A stretch of DNA of 64,000 nt, taken from positions 248,001-312,000 of the forward strand of contig NZ_BCXH01000003.1 in assembly GCF_001895005.1 (NCBI RefSeq), in the 5' to 3' direction. The DNA comes from Rhodococcus yunnanensis NBRC 103083 (GTDB lineage: Bacteria; Actinomycetota; Actinomycetes; Mycobacteriales; Mycobacteriaceae). The notes below the pieces were generated by a model. It made no database searches. It was not told the origin of the DNA and saw only the letters and a program-made list of their open reading frames with translations. Below, piece after piece: positions 26,263 to 35,625 of the stretch (its first letter is position 1; each line of letters opens with the position of its first letter). Both the position numbers and the translations under genes were made by a program.

Positions 26263-26404
26263 TTCGTTCCCCTTCGGTTCGGTCTCGCGGTTGCCTCAGT
26301 GCACCACCACATGTCGCTGTCCGCGAGCCGTCCCGCTCAGAGTTCGCAAATGTCCAATTGTGCGCCCGATTCGATGTGCTCGGTCATCACAGCTGCCGCA
26401 TCGC

Positions 26405-28801
26405 TCAGCTCGATCGCGCCACCGCATCGAGTACCGCCTGCAACACGAGAACCGCCCCGGCCTTGTCGAGCGGGTCGTTTCCGTTACCGCATTTCGGCGA
26501 CTGCACGCACGAGGGGCATCCGGTCGGGCACTCGCACGAATCGATTGCATCGCGCGTCGCCTCCAGCCAGCTCTCGATGGCGAGGTGCCCTCGATCGGCG
26601 AATCCCGCGCCGCCGTCGTAGCCGTCGTAGACGAAGACCGTCGGCAGACCGGTGTCGGGATGCAGGGCCGTCGACACGCCGCCGATGTCCCAGCGATCGC
26701 ACGTCGCGACGAGGGGAAGCAACCCGATGGCGGCGTGTTCGGCGGCATGAAGGGAACCGGGGAAGCGCTCGGGCGGGATGCCTCGTTCGATGAGTAGCTC
26801 CGGGGTGACGGTGTACATGACGGCACGGGTGTCGAGCGTGTGTTCGGGCATGTCGAGCTCGATGGAATCGAGTACCTCACCCGAATGAAGTCGCCGCAGA
26901 TATCCGACTACCTGGTGCGTGACGTCGACCTGAACGAGCGCAATGGAGACCTCGCCGAGCGTTCGTCGGGAATGGACCTCGGTGATGACGATGTCGGTGG
27001 TCTCGCGGGCAGATGTGTTCCAGTCGGGTTGTTCGGGGTGCACGAGCGCGAGGCCGTCGTCGAGATTCAACTCGTCGACGACGAACGATTCACCCTGATG
27101 TATGTGCACGGCGCCGGGATGGACTGTGGCAGGGGCACGTCCGGCATCGACGGTACCGAGCATGCGGCCGGACCCGCCGTCGACGATCGCGATCTGGGTT
27201 CCGCTGCCGCCGCGGATGTTCACCGCGGCATGAGGTGCGAATTTCTGGCCCTCGGGCGTGATGAACCATCCGTGTGGACGCTTCCTGACGAGCCCCTCGG
27301 CGGCGAGATCGCCCAGTATCGACTCGGCTCTCAGTTCTGCTGCTTCCTCCGCGGTGATCGGTAGTTCGGCTGCAGCACACAACAGTTGGGGACGCAGTAG
27401 ATATGGGTTCGTCGGATCGGTGACCGTCGCCTCGATCGGTTTGTCGAGCAGCGCAGCGGGATGATGGACGAGGTAGGTGTCGAGTGGGTCGTCCCTGGCG
27501 ACGAGTGCGACGAGTGAGCCCTCACCGCGTCTGCCCGACCGCCCCGCCTGCTGCCAGAACGACGCGACGGTGCCGGGGAAGCCGGCCACGACGACGGCGT
27601 CGAGTCCCGCTATGTCGACTCCCAATTCGAGGGCGTTGGTCGTCGCGACACCGAGCAGTGTGCCGTCGGAGAGGTCGGATTCGAGCTTGCGACGGTCCTC
27701 GGCGAGGTAACCGGCGCGATAGGCGGCAACCCGTCCGGGCAGATCACGGTCGACGTCGGCGAGCAAGCGCTGAGTGCCGAGTGCCGTCACCTCGGCGCCG
27801 CGTCTCGACCGGACGAAAGTCAGTGTGCGAGCGCCCTCGACCATCAGATCGGCCATGATGCGCGACGCCTCGGCGCCGGCCGAGCGGCGTACCGGTGCGC
27901 CGTTCTCCCCGATGATCTCCTTCAGCAACGGCGGTTCCCAGAGCGCGACGGTCCGCGGCCCGTGCGGGGACCCGTCCTCGGTGACCTCCTCGCACGGGGC
28001 CCCGACCAGTCGCGTGGCGGCGATTCCTGGGTTCGACGTCGTGGCGCTGGCGAGGACGAATGTCGGATCCGCGCCGTAGCGCGCGCAGATGCGCCGAAGG
28101 CGCCGAAGTATCAGTGCGACATTGGAGCCGAAGACTCCGCGGTAGTAGTGGCACTCGTCGACGACGACGTATCGCAAGTTGCGCAGAAAGCGTGCCCAGC
28201 GCTCGTGCGCACCGAGGATGCCGATGTGGATCATGTCGGGGTTGGTGAAGATCCACCGCGCGTTGGCTCGTGCCCACTGCCTGATCTCGATCGGGGTGTC
28301 GCCGTCGTATGCGCTCGGAAAGACCTCCGCCAGTTGCGCTGCATCAGCACGCAACTCGTCCGTCATCGATATGGTGCTGCGGAGTTGATCCGCGCCGAGT
28401 GCTTTGGTCGGAGCTAGGTAGAGGGCGGTCGCTCGGGCATCGCCCAGCAGTGTCGACAGAATCGGCATCTGGTATGCGAGAGACTTTCCCGACGCTGTGC
28501 CAGTTGACAGGACAACGTGAACACCGTCGTTGGCAAGTGTGGCCGCACGCGCCTGATGGCTCCACGGCTGTGGGATGCCGCGAGCGCGAAGGACACGGCC
28601 TACTTCCGGCTTCAACCACGTTGGCCAGTCGACGAATTGGGCCGCCCGGCCGGGCAGCTCGGCGACGTGGGTGAGGGGGCGTTCGCCTGCGGGTGTACCC
28701 GCGAGGACGCGGTCGAGAAGCATTTGCCCATAGCTGGGTTCGATCGAGCCGGCAACGACTTGGTTCGAATGACCCTCGTTCGTCGGATCCGGTTGGGTCA
28801 C
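26405..28801 (-). CDS. DEAD/DEAH-box helicase with DUF1998 zinc domain (MrfA-like, Rv3649-like)
   Basis: This 798-residue superfamily-2 helicase has the P-loop LSTGTASGKS (about residue 80), a DECH Walker B (VVVDECHYYRGVFG), motif III SATTSNPG, and motif VI QQAGRSGRRGEG. The C-terminal DUF1998/MZB region carries the cysteine cluster C-x-C-x3-C-x2-C-x5-C in SCECPTGCPSCVQSPKCGNG. Relatives include Bacillus MrfA, which acts in mitomycin-type lesion excision, and yeast Hrq1, so a role in crosslink or bulky-lesion repair is likely. It is divergent from the cspA gene. Confidence 0.9.
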   Translation of the reverse strand: MTQPDPTNEGHSNQVVAGSIEPSYGQMLLDRVLAGTPAGERPLTHVAELPGRAAQFVDWPTWLKPEVGRVLRARGIPQPWSHQARAATLANDGVHVVLSTGTASGKSLAYQMPILSTLLGDARATALYLAPTKALGADQLRSTISMTDELRADAAQLAEVFPSAYDGDTPIEIRQWARANARWIFTNPDMIHIGILGAHERWARFLRNLRYVVVDECHYYRGVFGSNVALILRRLRRICARYGADPTFVLASATTSNPGIAATRLVGAPCEEVTEDGSPHGPRTVALWEPPLLKEIIGENGAPVRRSAGAEASRIMADLMVEGARTLTFVRSRRGAEVTALGTQRLLADVDRDLPGRVAAYRAGYLAEDRRKLESDLSDGTLLGVATTNALELGVDIAGLDAVVVAGFPGTVASFWQQAGRSGRRGEGSLVALVARDDPLDTYLVHHPAALLDKPIEATVTDPTNPYLLRPQLLCAAAELPITAEEAAELRAESILGDLAAEGLVRKRPHGWFITPEGQKFAPHAAVNIRGGSGTQIAIVDGGSGRMLGTVDAGRAPATVHPGAVHIHQGESFVVDELNLDDGLALVHPEQPDWNTSARETTDIVITEVHSRRTLGEVSIALVQVDVTHQVVGYLRRLHSGEVLDSIELDMPEHTLDTRAVMYTVTPELLIERGIPPERFPGSLHAAEHAAIGLLPLVATCDRWDIGGVSTALHPDTGLPTVFVYDGYDGGAGFADRGHLAIESWLEATRDAIDSCECPTGCPSCVQSPKCGNGNDPLDKAGAVLVLQAVLDAVARSS

Positions 28802-29264
28802 TGATGCTCTCCATGCTCACTCGAACCAAGTTCACTCGAACCATGCTCACTCGAAAAACTGCCTGCCGCGTCGACCAGGCCCACGACCTGCGGTTTTCAT
28901 CGTATCGCTCGGCCGGCGCGCGGCTCCCGGCGGCCATGCATCGGTGCTGGTGAGAGGGCCTAAACGATGCAACGAACATTGTCACGATGCTCAAGATCAA
29001 CAAATTGTGCGAAAACTGCCCTTTTCGACTGTTGCAAAAGGTCAAGTCGTGGTTGACTTGAACTGGTCGCAGCTTCTGTGTTCGTTTTCACGCTCGCAGG
29101 ATCGATGTTGCGGGCGCTGTGCTTTTGGAGCGTTTCCTGAGGGGGTCTCTGTTCTTGCGGAGGTTCTGCTGAGGGGGAAAATCAGGAAGTACAACGGTCG
29201 GAACCGGCCCGGTGGACTGTAAGTGCTGCCCACCGCATCCGGTGTTAGAAAGAGAAGGAAAAGC
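28802..29264. other. Helicase/csp divergent region (463 bp, no gene)
   Basis: No coding frame is supported. It contains the 15-bp tandem repeat next to the helicase start, an A/T-richer stretch (28970-29060) that probably holds the csp promoter (TTGACT at 29053-29058), and an apparently long csp 5' leader of roughly 150-200 nt, the usual arrangement for cold-shock mRNAs. GAGAAGGAA at 29252 is the csp ribosome site. Confidence 0.55.
28816..28859 (+). repeat. 15-bp tandem repeat upstream of the helicase gene
   Basis: Units start at 28816, 28831 and 28846 around the core TCACTCGAAC. The array begins 15 bp upstream of the helicase start codon, so it lies in its leader or promoter. The third unit is truncated at its end. 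Confidence 0.85.
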
Positions 29265-29468
29265 ATGGCACAGGGAACTGTGAAGTGGTTCAACGCCGAA
29301 AAAGGCTTTGGATTCATCGCACCAGAAGACGGCTCCGCTGACGTTTTCGTTCACTACTCCGAGATTCAGGGCAGCGGTTTCCGCACCCTCGAGGAGAACC
29401 AGCGCGTCGAGTTCGAGGTCGGCCAGGGAACCAAGGGGCCCCAGGCGACCGGAGTTCGCGCGGTCTGA
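29265..29468 (+). CDS. cspA: Cold-shock protein CspA
   Basis: The 67-residue single OB-fold protein begins [18 protein letters not shown] and has both RNA-binding motifs, RNP1 KGFGFI and RNP2 VFVHY. It binds single-stranded RNA and DNA and melts mRNA structure in the cold. The ATG at 29265 follows GAGAAGGAA; an in-frame extension from 29223 is not conserved. The long leader upstream and the strong terminator at 29510-29557 make it a monocistronic unit. It is orthologous to Rv3648c by position. Confidence 0.97.
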   Translation: MAQGTVKWFNAEKGFGFIAPEDGSADVFVHYSEIQGSGFRTLEENQRVEFEVGQGTKGPQATGVRAV

Positions 29469-29509
29469 TCAGATCCGCTCGCCGTAAGGCGAGACGAATC
29501 GACAACACA

Positions 29510-29557
29510 TCATCCCCCTTTTGCGTCCGGGTTTTCCCGATCGCAAAAGGGGGATGA
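29510..29557 (+). terminator. cspA terminator
   Basis: A 16-bp perfect stem, with 5' arm CATCCCCCTTTTGCG (29511-29525) extended by one pair, and its complement at 29542-29557, encloses a 16-nt loop. GTTGTTT follows. It is the strongest intrinsic-type terminator in the window. Confidence 0.85.
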
Positions 29558-29743
29558 GTTGTTTCGTAGCGTCCAAGTCTTTCACTGCGTGGTCTCAATG
29601 CATGCGGGGTCTTATGCGCTTGCGTGGTCTTGCGCGCATGCGCAGATTTCGTGTGTGCGTCCGAGGCGTCGCACGAGTCTTCGGTCGGCTGACACGTACG
29701 TATCGCGCGTCGGTGCACCTATCGATGTCCTATCGTCCTTTCT

Positions 29744-30331
29744 GTGAACCAGCTGTCCTTTTTCTCGGCCGAGTCGTTGCCGCCGTCGGTGACCGACTTG
29801 AGTGGGCTGCTGGCGTCGGTCGGTCAGGTGGTGCTGTCGGCAGCCGGTGCACGCATCTCGGCCGTCGTCGACGACGAGTGGCGTGCCGAAGCGATCTCGG
29901 ATCTGATGGCCGAGTGTGGGCTCGTGGCGGAGATCGGTCGGTCTGAGGAAGACCGTCCGCTCGTTCGGACGGCGGCGGTGGCCGAGTTGTCTGCGCTTGC
30001 GTCTCAATGGACGAAGGGTGCAGTGAAGTCGATGCCGCCAGGGTGGGTGCCTGGTCCACGTGAGTTGAGGGCATGGGTTCTCGTCGGCGGCCGTCCCGAG
30101 GCGGGCGGTGAGCGGTACGTACTCGGGCTCGACCCGCATGCTCCCGAGTCCCATGCGCCGCTCGCGCAGGCGCTGATGCGTGCAGGAATCGCACCGACCC
30201 TGATCGGTACACGCGGTGCGTCGCCTGGACTGCGGATCACTGGTCGGAGGCGACTGTCGAGGCTGGTGGAGAACGTCGGAATGCCGCCGGGAAACGGGGA
30301 CGCGCGTACCAGTTGGCCGCAGGCAAGGTAA
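29744..30331 (+). CDS. Rv3647c-like conserved hypothetical protein
   Basis: This 195-residue protein lies between cspA and topA, as Rv3647c does. It starts MNQLSFFSAESLPPSVTDLS and ends in a basic helical segment (GRRRLSRLVENVGMPPG). No enzyme motif, signal peptide or membrane segment is visible; it is moderately acidic in the first half. The GTG at 29744 follows a TATCGT-like -10 element by 9 bp, so translation may be leaderless. The conserved neighbourhood suggests a link to nucleic-acid metabolism, but no function is known. Confidence 0.8.
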   Translation: MNQLSFFSAESLPPSVTDLSGLLASVGQVVLSAAGARISAVVDDEWRAEAISDLMAECGLVAEIGRSEEDRPLVRTAAVAELSALASQWTKGAVKSMPPGWVPGPRELRAWVLVGGRPEAGGERYVLGLDPHAPESHAPLAQALMRAGIAPTLIGTRGASPGLRITGRRRLSRLVENVGMPPGNGDARTSWPQAR

Positions 30332-30476
30332 GAAGATGAATAGCTGATCTGCGAGTATTTTGGCGGCGTATGCCACTCTGTTACCAGGCGGACCGGCGAA
30401 ATTGTCGGTTTCAAGGGGTAAGAGTTACCCGCAGGGTGCCGATTGGGCACGTAACGACGGAAGGTTCGGCAGCAAG

Positions 30477-33400
30477 GTGGCAGCACGGAATAACGGCACG
30501 GGGGACTCCACCACCGGCAGCTCTGCTGAGCCGCGCCGCCTTGTCATCGTCGAGTCCCCGACCAAGGCGAAGAAGATTGCCCCGTACCTGGGGAAGAACT
30601 ATGTCGTCGAGGCTTCGGTCGGTCATATCCGCGACCTCCCTCGCGGCGCTGCCGACGTGCCGGCGAAGTACAAGGGCGAGTCGTGGGCACGCCTCGGTGT
30701 CGACGTCGACCACGATTTCGAGGCGCTCTACGTCGTGTCGCCGGAGAAGAAGGGCAAGGTCGCCGAGCTCAAGAGCCTGCTCAAGGACGCCGACGAACTC
30801 TTCCTCGCCACCGACCCCGACCGCGAGGGTGAGGCCATCGCCTGGCATCTCCTCGAGACCCTGAACCCCAAGATCCCTGTTCGACGCATGGTCTTCCACG
30901 AGATCACCAAACCGGCGATCCTTGCTGCCGCCGCGGACACACGCGAGTTGGACAAGGACCTCGTCGACGCGCAGGAGACGAGGCGCATCCTCGACCGCCT
31001 CTACGGCTACGAGGTCAGTCCCGTGCTGTGGAAGAAGGTCATGCCGAAGTTGTCGGCGGGCCGCGTGCAGTCCGTCGCGACCAGGATCATCGTCCAGCGT
31101 GAGCGCGACCGGATGGCGTTCCGGACCGCGGAGTACTGGGACATCTCCGCAACGCTCGACGCCGGAGCGGACCAGACGCCTCGCAGCTTCGGGGCACGCC
31201 TGGTCAACGTCGACGGTGCACGCGTCGCCTCGGGCCGTGATTTCGGATCCGACGGAAAGCTGAAGTCCGACGCCGTCACCGTCCTCGACGAACCGAGAGC
31301 TCGTCGCCTTGCCGCGTCGCTCGAAGGCGTCGACCTGACCGTTGCGTCGGCCGAGGACAAGCCGTACACGCGCAAGCCGTACCCGCCGTTCATGACGTCG
31401 ACGCTGCAGCAGGAAGCGGGCCGCAAGCTGCGCTTCAGCTCGGAGCGGACCATGCGCGTCGCGCAGCGTCTGTACGAGAACGGCTACATCACCTACATGC
31501 GTACCGACTCCACGACGCTGTCGGAGTCGGCCATCGCCGCGGCACGGTCACAGGCAACGGAGCTGTACGGCCCCGAGTACGTCCATCCGACGCCGCGGCA
31601 GTACACACGCAAGGTCAAGAACGCGCAGGAGGCCCACGAGGCCATCAGACCCGCGGGCGATGTCTTCCAGACTCCGGGCCAGCTGCATTCTGCGTTGCAG
31701 ACCGACGAGTACCGGCTGTACGAGCTCATCTGGCAGCGAACCGTCGCCTCCCAGATGGCCGATCTGCGCGGAACGACGCTGACGTTGCGCATCAACGGCA
31801 CGGCGACCACCGGCGAGGAGTGCACGTTCTCTGCATCCGGTCGGACCATCACCTTCGCCGGCTTCCTCAAGGCGTACGTCGAGAGTGTCGACGACGAGGC
31901 AGGCGGCCAGTCCGACGACGCCGAATCGCGCCTTCCGGCGCTGAAGGCGGGCCACGCCGTCACGGCCACCAAGCTCGATCCGGACGGTCACACCACCAAC
32001 CCGCCCGCGCGGTACACCGAGGCGTCGCTCATCAAGACGCTCGAAGAGTTGGGTATCGGCCGGCCGTCGACGTACGCGTCGATCATCAAGACCATCCTCG
32101 ACCGCGGTTACGTCTACAAACGCGGAAGTGCGCTGGTCCCGTCGTGGGTGGCGTTCTCGGTGATCGGACTGCTGGAGGCGCACTTCGGTCGTCTCGTGGA
32201 CTTCGACTTCACGGCAGGTATGGAGGACGATCTCGACGCCATAGCCGGTGGGCGCGAACGCCGCGGAGACTGGCTCACCAGCTTCTACTTCGGCGGCGAG
32301 ACCGGTGCCGAGGGGTCCGTCGCTCGCTCGGGCGGACTGAAGAAGATGGTCGGCACCAATCTGGAGGACATCGACGCACGCGAGATCAACTCGATCAGGC
32401 TGTTCGACGACGACCAGGGCCGTGAAGTGCACGTCCGGGTCGGCCGTTACGGGCCTTACCTCGAGCGAATGATCCGCAGCGACGACGATCCCGATGGGGA
32501 TCCGATCTCGCAGCGCGCCAACCTCCCCGACGATCTGCCGCCGGACGAGTTGACGCTCGATTTCGCCGAGAAGCTGTTCGCGACCCCGCAGGAGGGACGC
32601 AAGCTCGGCGCCGATCCGTTGACCGGTCACGAGATCGTCGCCAAGGAAGGCCGTTTCGGGCCGTACGTCACCGAGCTGCTGCCGGAGCCCGCGCCGGAAC
32701 CTGTGGCACCCGAGCCGGACATCGTGCCGATTCCCACCGACAACGACGGCGGTGGCGGCACCAAGACTGCGGTCAAGAAGGCTGCCGCGAAGAAGGCGCC
32801 AGCCAAGAAAGCAGCGAAGAAGGCAACCGGCCCCAAGCCGCGTACCGGTTCGCTGCTCAAATCGATGGACCTTGCCACCATCACGCTCGAGGATGCACTC
32901 AAGCTGTTGTCGCTGCCACGCGTCATCGGCGTCGACCCCGAGTCGAAGGAAGAGATCACCGCACAGAACGGCCGCTACGGGCCGTATCTGAAGAAGGGCA
33001 CCGACTCTCGCTCGCTGACCGACGAGGAGCAGTTGTTCACCGTCTCCCTCGAAGAGGCGCTGAAGATCTACTCCGAACCGAAGCGTCGTGGACGTCAGGG
33101 CGAGGCCAAGCCGCCGTTGCGTGAGCTCGGTGTCGACCCGGTCAGTGAAGCGCCGATGGTGATCAAGGACGGACGATTCGGTCCGTACGTCACCGACGGT
33201 GAGACCAACGCGAGCCTGCAGAAGGACGACGACGTCGCCACCATCGACGACGGCCGCGCGTCGGAACTGCTGGCCAACAGGCGCGCTCGTGGCCCGGTGA
33301 AGAAGAAGGCCACCAAGAAGGCGGCCACGAAGAAGGCCACTGCGACCAAGACGGCGACCAAGAAGGCGCCCGCGAAGAAGGCTGCAGCGAAGAAGACGGC

Positions 33401-33491
33401 GGCGAAGAAGACTCCGGCCAAGAAGGCGCCTGCGAAGAAGGCTGCGGCGAAGAAGGCTGCGGCGAAGAAAGTGCCGCCGACCGAATCCTGA
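30477..33491 (+). CDS. topA: DNA topoisomerase I with long lysine-rich tail
   Basis: The 1004-residue type IA topoisomerase relaxes negative supercoils. The Toprim domain starts RRLVIVESPTKAKKIAPYLG (about residue 22) with the metal-binding DPDREGEAIAWHL (about residue 113); the catalytic tyrosine is Y340 in YITYMRTDSTT. C-terminal repeats follow, each with a G(R/P)(F/Y)GPY signature, in place of zinc fingers, as in mycobacterial TopA. The last ~65 residues are AAKK/APAKK repeats, a histone-H1-like DNA-binding tail typical of actinobacteria. GTG 30477 is preferred because similarity begins soon after it; an in-frame start at 30360 is possible. Confidence 0.95.
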   Translation: MAARNNGTGDSTTGSSAEPRRLVIVESPTKAKKIAPYLGKNYVVEASVGHIRDLPRGAADVPAKYKGESWARLGVDVDHDFEALYVVSPEKKGKVAELKSLLKDADELFLATDPDREGEAIAWHLLETLNPKIPVRRMVFHEITKPAILAAAADTRELDKDLVDAQETRRILDRLYGYEVSPVLWKKVMPKLSAGRVQSVATRIIVQRERDRMAFRTAEYWDISATLDAGADQTPRSFGARLVNVDGARVASGRDFGSDGKLKSDAVTVLDEPRARRLAASLEGVDLTVASAEDKPYTRKPYPPFMTSTLQQEAGRKLRFSSERTMRVAQRLYENGYITYMRTDSTTLSESAIAAARSQATELYGPEYVHPTPRQYTRKVKNAQEAHEAIRPAGDVFQTPGQLHSALQTDEYRLYELIWQRTVASQMADLRGTTLTLRINGTATTGEECTFSASGRTITFAGFLKAYVESVDDEAGGQSDDAESRLPALKAGHAVTATKLDPDGHTTNPPARYTEASLIKTLEELGIGRPSTYASIIKTILDRGYVYKRGSALVPSWVAFSVIGLLEAHFGRLVDFDFTAGMEDDLDAIAGGRERRGDWLTSFYFGGETGAEGSVARSGGLKKMVGTNLEDIDAREINSIRLFDDDQGREVHVRVGRYGPYLERMIRSDDDPDGDPISQRANLPDDLPPDELTLDFAEKLFATPQEGRKLGADPLTGHEIVAKEGRFGPYVTELLPEPAPEPVAPEPDIVPIPTDNDGGGGTKTAVKKAAAKKAPAKKAAKKATGPKPRTGSLLKSMDLATITLEDALKLLSLPRVIGVDPESKEEITAQNGRYGPYLKKGTDSRSLTDEEQLFTVSLEEALKIYSEPKRRGRQGEAKPPLRELGVDPVSEAPMVIKDGRFGPYVTDGETNASLQKDDDVATIDDGRASELLANRRARGPVKKKATKKAATKKATATKTATKKAPAKKAAAKKTAAKKTPAKKAPAKKAAAKKAAAKKVPPTES

Positions 33492-33493
33492 TC

Positions 33494-33544
33494 GCTTGAA
33501 TGGTTCATTCATGTTGTCTGTCAACATGAATGAACCATTCAAGC
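33494..33544. terminator. topA terminator formed by a GCTTGAATGG inverted repeat
   Basis: GCTTGAATGGTTCATTCATG plus TTG (33494-33516) and its exact reverse complement (33522-33544) form a 23-bp perfect stem with a 5-nt loop. It begins 3 bp after the topA stop. The same GCTTGAATGG/CATTCA sequence recurs after holB. Confidence 0.8.
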
Positions 33545-33596
33545 AGCGGACTCGGTGCCGTGGAACCGTTTCCCCTCGGGATGCGTCGAAACTTAT

Positions 33597-33776
33597 GTGA
33601 AGCAATTTCTGGCCATCGCATGCGGACTGCTCGTCCTCGCCGCCTGTTCTCGTACCGTTCAGGGCATTGCGGTTGTCGAAGCAGCCGGCGTGATTTCGGT
33701 GACGAGTGTGGCGCCCGCCCGGACTGCAAGCGGCATCGACGTCTCGACGAAAATGCGATCCGCATGTACGGAGTGA
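33597..33776 (+). CDS. Truncated DUF3558-type lipoprotein
   Basis: The 59-residue peptide starts MKQFLAIACGLLVLAACSRT, a lipoprotein signal with lipobox LAAC at about residue 17, followed by VQGIAV, the typical start of DUF3558 lipoproteins. The frame closes after MRSACTE, just where the folded domain would begin. It overlaps the next, complete paralogue by 13 bp. It is either a small anchored peptide or the remnant of a duplicated lipoprotein gene. Confidence 0.5.
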   Translation: MKQFLAIACGLLVLAACSRTVQGIAVVEAAGVISVTSVAPARTASGIDVSTKMRSACTE

Positions 33777-34297
33777 AATCGGTAGTCGGAAGTGTGGTCT
33801 GTGTAGTGGCCCTTTGCGGTTGCGGCCACACGATCGAGGGAAATGCCGTCGCCGAGGATGCGTGGCGCGGCCAGGGCGTGGAGCGGGGCCAGTTGCCGTC
33901 GTCGTCCGAGAGTTCTCCGTCTGCCCAGCCGGCCGAGTTCGATCCATGCGGGTTGGACGACGATGAACTGAAAATCCTCGGTGTGGACCCTGCGACGAAG
34001 ATCGAGATACCGGCGATCGGCGCATGCAGTTGGAGCGGAGACGGCATCGGGTTCTCGGTCTCGCTCGCAGGCCCGCTGCCACTCGACTCGATCGCGACGA
34101 CGACCGGTGTGACCGATCTGCGCGAAGTCGTCGTCGGCGGCCGGATCGTCAAGGTGTTCGTCTATTCGGGCGATACCTGCGCCGCGTTTGCCGAAGTCGA
34201 GGGCGGAACAGTGGAATTCACCATGATCGACGCCGAGTTCGATTCTTCGTGTTCCAGACTGGAAGTAGCAGTCGAGCTCTTTCTCGAGCATCCGTAG
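33764..34297 (+). CDS. DUF3558 family lipoprotein
   Basis: This 177-residue protein has a signal peptide (VVGSVVCVVALCGCGHT; lipobox LCGC, about residue 18) followed by TIEGNAVAED, an S/P-rich linker, and the domain segment FDPCGLDDDELKILGVDPAT...ACSWSG with the paired cysteines of DUF3558. Such lipoproteins are abundant in Rhodococcus, Nocardia and Mycobacterium and have no established function. The adenylate cyclase gene that sits between topA and holB in M. tuberculosis (Rv3645) is absent, and these two lipoprotein genes take its place. Confidence 0.75.
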   Translation: MYGVKSVVGSVVCVVALCGCGHTIEGNAVAEDAWRGQGVERGQLPSSSESSPSAQPAEFDPCGLDDDELKILGVDPATKIEIPAIGACSWSGDGIGFSVSLAGPLPLDSIATTTGVTDLREVVVGGRIVKVFVYSGDTCAAFAEVEGGTVEFTMIDAEFDSSCSRLEVAVELFLEHP

Positions 34298-34357
34298 CAC
34301 GAGGGTGCCGCACCGCGGGTTCTCGACGCGTCGGTGGCGACGACTAAGCTGCCAGCC

Positions 34358-35545
34358 ATGGCGGGAGTATTCGATCGGCTGATAGGCCAAGAGGACGTCG
34401 AAGCAGAGTTGACGGCGGCTGCCATCGGAGCTCGCTCGGGTGATACCGGATCGGCAATGACACATGCGTGGCTGTTCACCGGGCCGCCGGGGTCCGGACG
34501 CTCCATTGCTGCGGTGTGCTTCGCGGCTGCACTGCAGTGCACCACGGAAGGCTCACCCGGTTGCGGCGAGTGCCATGCCTGTTCGACGACGATGGCAGGC
34601 ACCCACGGAGATGTTCGACGCATCATCCCGCAGGGGCTGAGCATCAGCGTCAAGGAGATGCGAGACATCGTCTCCATCGCGGCCAGGCGGCCCAGCACGG
34701 GTCGGTGGCAGATCGTCGTCATCGAGGACGCGGATCGTCTGAGCGAGGCCGCTGCCAACGCATTGCTGAAGGTCGTCGAGGAGCCGCCTGCCCGTACGGT
34801 CGTTCTGCTGTGCGCGCCGTCGACCGACCCCGAGGACATGTCGGTGACTCTTCGTTCGCGGTGCAGGCACGTTCCGTTGACCACCCCGACCAACTCGGCC
34901 ATCGCCCGGGTGCTGCAGACTCGCGACAAACTCGACGTCGAGACGGCGGAGTGGGCCGCGTCGATCAGTGGTGGACATGTGGGTCGCGCTCGGCGGCTCG
35001 CCAAGGACGAGGACGCTCGCGCACGACGCAAGCGGGCGCTGGGTCTGGCATCGGCGGCCGCTCGGCCGAACCAGGCGTATCTCGCGGCCGAGGAGATGGT
35101 CAAGGCCGCCGAAACCGAGGCGGCAGAGATCAGCGAGGCGCTCGACGGCGTCGAAATGGAGGAGCTGCGAACAGCTTTGGGTGCAGGCGGTACCGGAAAA
35201 GGTGCCGCCGGTGCACTCCGGGGGTCTGCCGGCGTCATCAAGGAACTCGAAGCGCGGCAGAAGTCGAGGCGCACCCGGAACGTGCGCGATTCCTACGACC
35301 GAGCGCTCATCGACCTCGCCGGCCTCTATCGTGACGCGCTTGCGCGGTCGTACGGATCGACCGCCACGCTCAATCATCCAGACATGGCCGAGCAGATCGA
35401 GCGCATGGCCAAGGGCGCCTCACGCGAAGCATTGCTCCAGAGCATCGAAGCCATCCTGCTGTGCCGCGAATCCCTTGCCCTCAATGCGAAGCCGAAGTTC
35501 GCGGTATATGCAATGGTGGCGTCGTTGGGTGCAGCGCTGCGCTGA
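34358..35545 (+). CDS. holB: DNA polymerase III subunit delta'
   Basis: This 395-residue clamp-loader subunit has the P-loop-like FTGPPGSGRS (about residue 44), the zinc-binding cysteines C61-x8-C70-x2-C73-x2-C76, SRC-type sensor SLRSRCRHVPL, and the ALLKVVEEPPART segment typical of delta'/tau AAA+ modules. Delta' helps load the beta clamp during replication. The ATG at 34358 comes about 9 bp after TAAGCT (34344-34349), consistent with leaderless translation. The Rv3644c orthologue is followed in M. tuberculosis by tRNA-Thr, as here. Confidence 0.92.
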   Translation: MAGVFDRLIGQEDVEAELTAAAIGARSGDTGSAMTHAWLFTGPPGSGRSIAAVCFAAALQCTTEGSPGCGECHACSTTMAGTHGDVRRIIPQGLSISVKEMRDIVSIAARRPSTGRWQIVVIEDADRLSEAAANALLKVVEEPPARTVVLLCAPSTDPEDMSVTLRSRCRHVPLTTPTNSAIARVLQTRDKLDVETAEWAASISGGHVGRARRLAKDEDARARRKRALGLASAAARPNQAYLAAEEMVKAAETEAAEISEALDGVEMEELRTALGAGGTGKGAAGALRGSAGVIKELEARQKSRRTRNVRDSYDRALIDLAGLYRDALARSYGSTATLNHPDMAEQIERMAKGASREALLQSIEAILLCRESLALNAKPKFAVYAMVASLGAALR

Positions 35546-35562
35546 TTTCGCGGCTACTCATC

Positions 35563-35613
35563 GCTTGAATGGACCATTCATACGATCAGATAGCTTGAAT
35601 CGTTCATTCAAGC
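35563..35613. repeat. Second copy set of the GCTTGAATGG repeat after holB
   Basis: GCTTGAATGGACCATTCA (35563-35580) and GCTTGAATCGTTCATTCA plus AGC (35593-35613; 8-bp self-complementary ends) resemble the arms of the topA hairpin. They lie 18 bp after the holB stop and 13 bp before the CGNR gene end, so they probably end both transcripts. Confidence 0.75.
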
Positions 35614-35625
35614 GGAGCAACAACG

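Noticed and set aside
31548..34082. 844-residue open frame on the minus strand across topA
   Set aside because: It is the mirror of a strongly conserved gene; its composition is Arg/Leu-rich with no motif, as expected from high-GC antisense frames.
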